A stretch of 64,000 nucleotides of DNA, taken from positions 992,001 to 1,056,000 of the forward strand of contig NZ_CDGG01000001.1 of assembly GCF_000821065.1 (NCBI RefSeq). Reading direction: 5' to 3'. The notes below the pieces were generated by a model. The model searched no databases, had not been told where the DNA came from, and saw only the letters and a list, made by a program, of their open reading frames with translations. A program made the translations under genes and the position numbers. The DNA is from Oceanobacillus oncorhynchi. Its GTDB lineage: Bacteria; Bacillota; Bacilli; Bacillales; Amphibacillaceae. Shown here piece after piece: positions 61,577 through 64,000 of the stretch (its first letter is position 1; each line of letters opens with the position of its first letter).

Positions 61577-63313
61577 ATGAATCTTTTTAAACAAGGCTTT
61601 ATTAATTTAAAATTCCGCAAGAAAATATTACTGATTTGTATTGTTGCCAGCTGCTTACCTATTATGACGTTAGGAAGTATGTGGTATTACCAAATACAAG
61701 ATTCATTAGTTACCCGTGAAAATGAAAATCTTTCTGAAGCATTAAACCAGTCCATTCTAAATATAGATTATAAAATCGATAATTATTTGAACATAGTTAA
61801 TCAAATTGTATGGAATGAAGAAATAAAAAATGGATTAACTGCAGAGTATGATAGCAACTATGAAATGTATAAGTTTTATAATGATACATTGGCTCCTACA
61901 TTGGCTACCCCGCCAACTTTACAGACGGATATTGATTCTATTACTGTTTATACCGATAATCAAATGAACCCTTATGATCAATTACTGAGACCGCTGGCAG
62001 ACATTAATCAAAATAGCTGGTTTAACAGTACTAAGGATTCGAATCGGCCAACTCTGGTAGCTTCATCGGAGGATGAAATATTTAAGCTGATTTATCCAAT
62101 ATTTGATGAACGCAGAATGTATAATAATATTCTTCAAATGGAAATAAATTATCAACAATTTTTTGACTCAATGTCCAGTTTATTTGAAGAGGATTATGGT
62201 GTCGCAATTTTGGACAGTGACGGAAATCCTGTTTATTCATATGAAACATTTTCTGATAGAAGTCTGGAAGGTAAATTTTCATTATTAGAGTCAGCAGAAG
62301 GTGTTGATAACATTGAATCTGATTTTGTCATTCAACAAGCTGAATTACCTTCTTATAGTTGGACTGTTTATTTATATCGGCCGACTGATATTATTTCAGC
62401 TGCTACGCTTCCGATGAGAGTAACGGTTGTATTGGTTATCTTATTAAGTATTTTAATTATGGTATTATCTATTTATTTATTGGCAAAAGTAGTGGTTAGA
62501 CCACTAGAAAAACTATCGGAAAATATGCGAAAGATAGAAGAAGGAGATTTGACAGTCTCCGTTTTTAACAGCGGTACGGATGAAATTGGAAGCTTAATCA
62601 AACAATTTGGAGATATGGTCAATAAATTAAATAATATGATCAATCAGGTATATAAAAGTAAAATTGCCCAGCAAGAATATGAAATGAAAGCTTTACAGGC
62701 GCAAATCAATCCGCATTTTTTCTACAATAGCCTTTCATTGATTAATAGTAAAGCTATTATGGCAGAACAAGAAGAAATCAGCCAGATGACTCAACACCTG
62801 TCCAGCTTTTATCGAACTACTTTAAATAAAGGGAGAAGTATTATAGAAGTAGAGAAAGAACTTGAAAATGTGATTTCTTATATAAATATTCAACAATTAA
62901 TGCATTCCAATTCATTTGATGTACATTATGAACTGGATAAATCAACTTATCACTATACCATGTTAAATTTACTTTTACAGCCATTAGTGGAGAATGCTAT
63001 TAATCATGGAATCGACCATAAAGAAAGTTCTGAGCGTGGGAAATTGATGATCAAATTAAAAAGAATAGAAAATACATTAGAATTTTCTGTGACTGATAAT
63101 GGAGCAGGAATAGAACCAACGAAGCTACAGTCCATCTTAACTACCAAGACGGAAGGATATGGTGTTAGAAATGTCCATAATAGAGTGCAATTATTTTATG
63201 GTTCTTCTTACGGTTTAAAGTATGAAAGTGAAATGGATTACTATACGAAAGTAACTTTGGTTATCCCAATTGTTCATGGAGAGACACAATTGTCTCACCA
63301 TGTAGATGAATAG
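61577..63313 (+). CDS. Sensor histidine kinase (YesM family)
   Basis: Membrane kinase of the YesM/LytS-like group. The 578 residues contain a first span (about 17-36, KILLICIVASCLPIMTLGSMW), an extracellular sensor domain of about 240 residues, a second span (VTVVLVILLSILIMVLSIYLL), HAMP (VVRPLEKLSENMRKIEEGDLTV), His_kinase domain with the histidine in QINPHFFYNSLSLINS, and an ATPase domain (LVENAINHGID, DNGAGIEP, GYGVRNVHNRV). ATG 61577 lies 11 nt after AGAGGTG; a GTG at 61568 is possible but too close. Confidence 0.91.
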   Translation: MNLFKQGFINLKFRKKILLICIVASCLPIMTLGSMWYYQIQDSLVTRENENLSEALNQSILNIDYKIDNYLNIVNQIVWNEEIKNGLTAEYDSNYEMYKFYNDTLAPTLATPPTLQTDIDSITVYTDNQMNPYDQLLRPLADINQNSWFNSTKDSNRPTLVASSEDEIFKLIYPIFDERRMYNNILQMEINYQQFFDSMSSLFEEDYGVAILDSDGNPVYSYETFSDRSLEGKFSLLESAEGVDNIESDFVIQQAELPSYSWTVYLYRPTDIISAATLPMRVTVVLVILLSILIMVLSIYLLAKVVVRPLEKLSENMRKIEEGDLTVSVFNSGTDEIGSLIKQFGDMVNKLNNMINQVYKSKIAQQEYEMKALQAQINPHFFYNSLSLINSKAIMAEQEEISQMTQHLSSFYRTTLNKGRSIIEVEKELENVISYINIQQLMHSNSFDVHYELDKSTYHYTMLNLLLQPLVENAINHGIDHKESSERGKLMIKLKRIENTLEFSVTDNGAGIEPTKLQSILTTKTEGYGVRNVHNRVQLFYGSSYGLKYESEMDYYTKVTLVIPIVHGETQLSHHVDE

Positions 63314-63317
63314 GAGA

Positions 63318-63349
63318 AAAACTCCACAAAATAGTTGTGGGGTTTTTTT
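63318..63349 (+). terminator. Terminator after the two-component genes
   Basis: AAACTCCACAA pairs with TTGTGGGGTTT, followed by TTTT. Confidence 0.88.
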
Positions 63350-63509
63350 AATTCAAGCATGAAAATAATAAAATATTCCGGAAAATAGTATATGAAAACG
63401 GATTATTTGATATTTCCCATGCATCAAACATCAATTAAAATAAATTTATACGAAATCGATGGCCATGATTTTGCTAGAAAGACAGAATATGAAGGGAGAT
63501 TATAAGAAA

Positions 63510-64000
63510 ATGAAAACGGATTCATTGAAAAATATTAAATTACTAATAATCTTATTAATGCTAACCAGTACATTAGCTGCATGTGTACAGAAATCTTCCA
63601 ATGATGGGGAAACAACAACAGAAGATGGCAAGCCTATTATCAATATCGGCCGTTCGACAGGCTCCAATCCTAAACTGCCTGAAGGGGATACTTTTGAAGA
63701 TAATGCGTATACTCGTGTAGCTGAAGAAGTATTAGATATAGAGATTCGAAATGCATTCGAAGCAGAGGGAGAAGACTATAACAGGCAAGTAGCTTTGGCT
63801 ATTTCTTCTGGAGATTTACCAGATATGATGATCGTTTCCAGAGAGGAGCTGAAAGATTTAGTCGATAATGATTTAATTGAAGATTTAAGCGATGTATATG
63901 AAGAAAATGCGAGTGATTATATTAAAGAAACCTATGCCACCTATGATAATCAGCCTTTAGAAGATGCGACCTTTGAGGACAGCCTTATGGCACTTCCGGG
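63510..64000 (+). CDS. Solute-binding lipoprotein (family 1, LplA-like), partial
   Basis: The gene runs off the window end; 163 codons are visible. A lipoprotein signal (IKLLIILLMLTSTLAAC; cysteine about 28) is followed by a linker and a start resembling the large family 1 receptors associated with YesM/YesN systems (VAEEVLDIEIRNAFEAEGEDYNRQVALAISSGDLPDMMIV). GAAGGGAG precedes the ATG. It is probably the first gene of an ABC operon controlled by the upstream two-component pair. Confidence 0.88.
   Translation, partial: MKTDSLKNIKLLIILLMLTSTLAACVQKSSNDGETTTEDGKPIINIGRSTGSNPKLPEGDTFEDNAYTRVAEEVLDIEIRNAFEAEGEDYNRQVALAISSGDLPDMMIVSREELKDLVDNDLIEDLSDVYEENASDYIKETYATYDNQPLEDATFEDSLMALP

Overview
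The window reads as chromosomal DNA of an AT-rich, Gram-positive, spore-forming member of the Bacillaceae, most like Oceanobacillus/Virgibacillus. The evidence is strong GGAGG ribosome sites with frequent GTG/TTG starts, a T-box ilv-leu operon, a GlcT-type antiterminator next to ptsG, B. subtilis-type genes (asnO, a ywrD/ywrB/ywrA-like cluster, ytaF, cvfB) and the kind of GC-richer intergenic palindromic repeats seen in halotolerant/alkaliphilic bacilli. The genus is an inference; no rRNA or marker gene is present.

Layout: (1) 1-8.7 kb, branched-chain amino acid operon ilvB-ilvN-ilvC-[leuA remnant]-leuB-leuC-leuD-ilvA behind a T-box leader. leuA is reduced to about 400 bp with frameshifts and stops, and ilvA lacks the usual C-terminal regulatory domain. 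(2) 9.6-15.5 kb, oligopeptide ABC transporter (two ATPases, two permeases, lipoprotein) with a CodY-like box about 400 bp upstream. (3) 15.6-17.9 kb, a gene graveyard: broken IS200-type transposase, fragment of an Rpn/DUF4351-like protein, other decayed ORFs and one small membrane protein. (4) 17.9-26.4 kb, rpiA, asnO, an M20 amidohydrolase with two membrane proteins (DUF3100 type), a YwrD-like gamma-glutamyltransferase and a two-gene chromate transporter. (5) 26.7-32 kb, mannitol operon mtlA-mtlR-mtlF-mtlD. (6) 32-41.7 kb, housekeeping genes (HAD phosphatases, oligoendopeptidase, argJ, cvfB, AEC transporter, ytaF) separated by two repeat-rich intergenic regions. (7) 41.9-49.2 kb, topB, glcT-ptsG with a RAT/terminator switch, a ferredoxin, a 48-residue ORF behind a perfect 26-bp palindrome, and an SDR. 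(8) 49.5-64 kb, a carbohydrate uptake and catabolism locus: LacI regulator, two tandemly duplicated solute-binding lipoproteins, MalF-like and MalG-like permeases (the former with a helical insert), two Gfo/Idh/MocA dehydrogenases, an SDR, a truncated LacI fragment, a YesN/YesM two-component system and the start of another solute-binding lipoprotein that runs off the window.

How it fits together: the last locus looks like one regulon, because four of its promoter regions carry a cre/LacI-type 14-mer (TGTAATCGATTTCA or close variants). The substrate cannot be read from sequence; two Gfo/Idh dehydrogenases plus an SDR suggest oxidation or epimerisation of a sugar, sugar acid or inositol-like polyol. 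The most unusual features are the decayed leuA inside an otherwise intact operon, a family of hairpins with an invariant 11-nt loop and compensating stem changes, two intergenic elements with different but perfect terminal inverted repeats, and the duplicated binding proteins with duplicated promoters.
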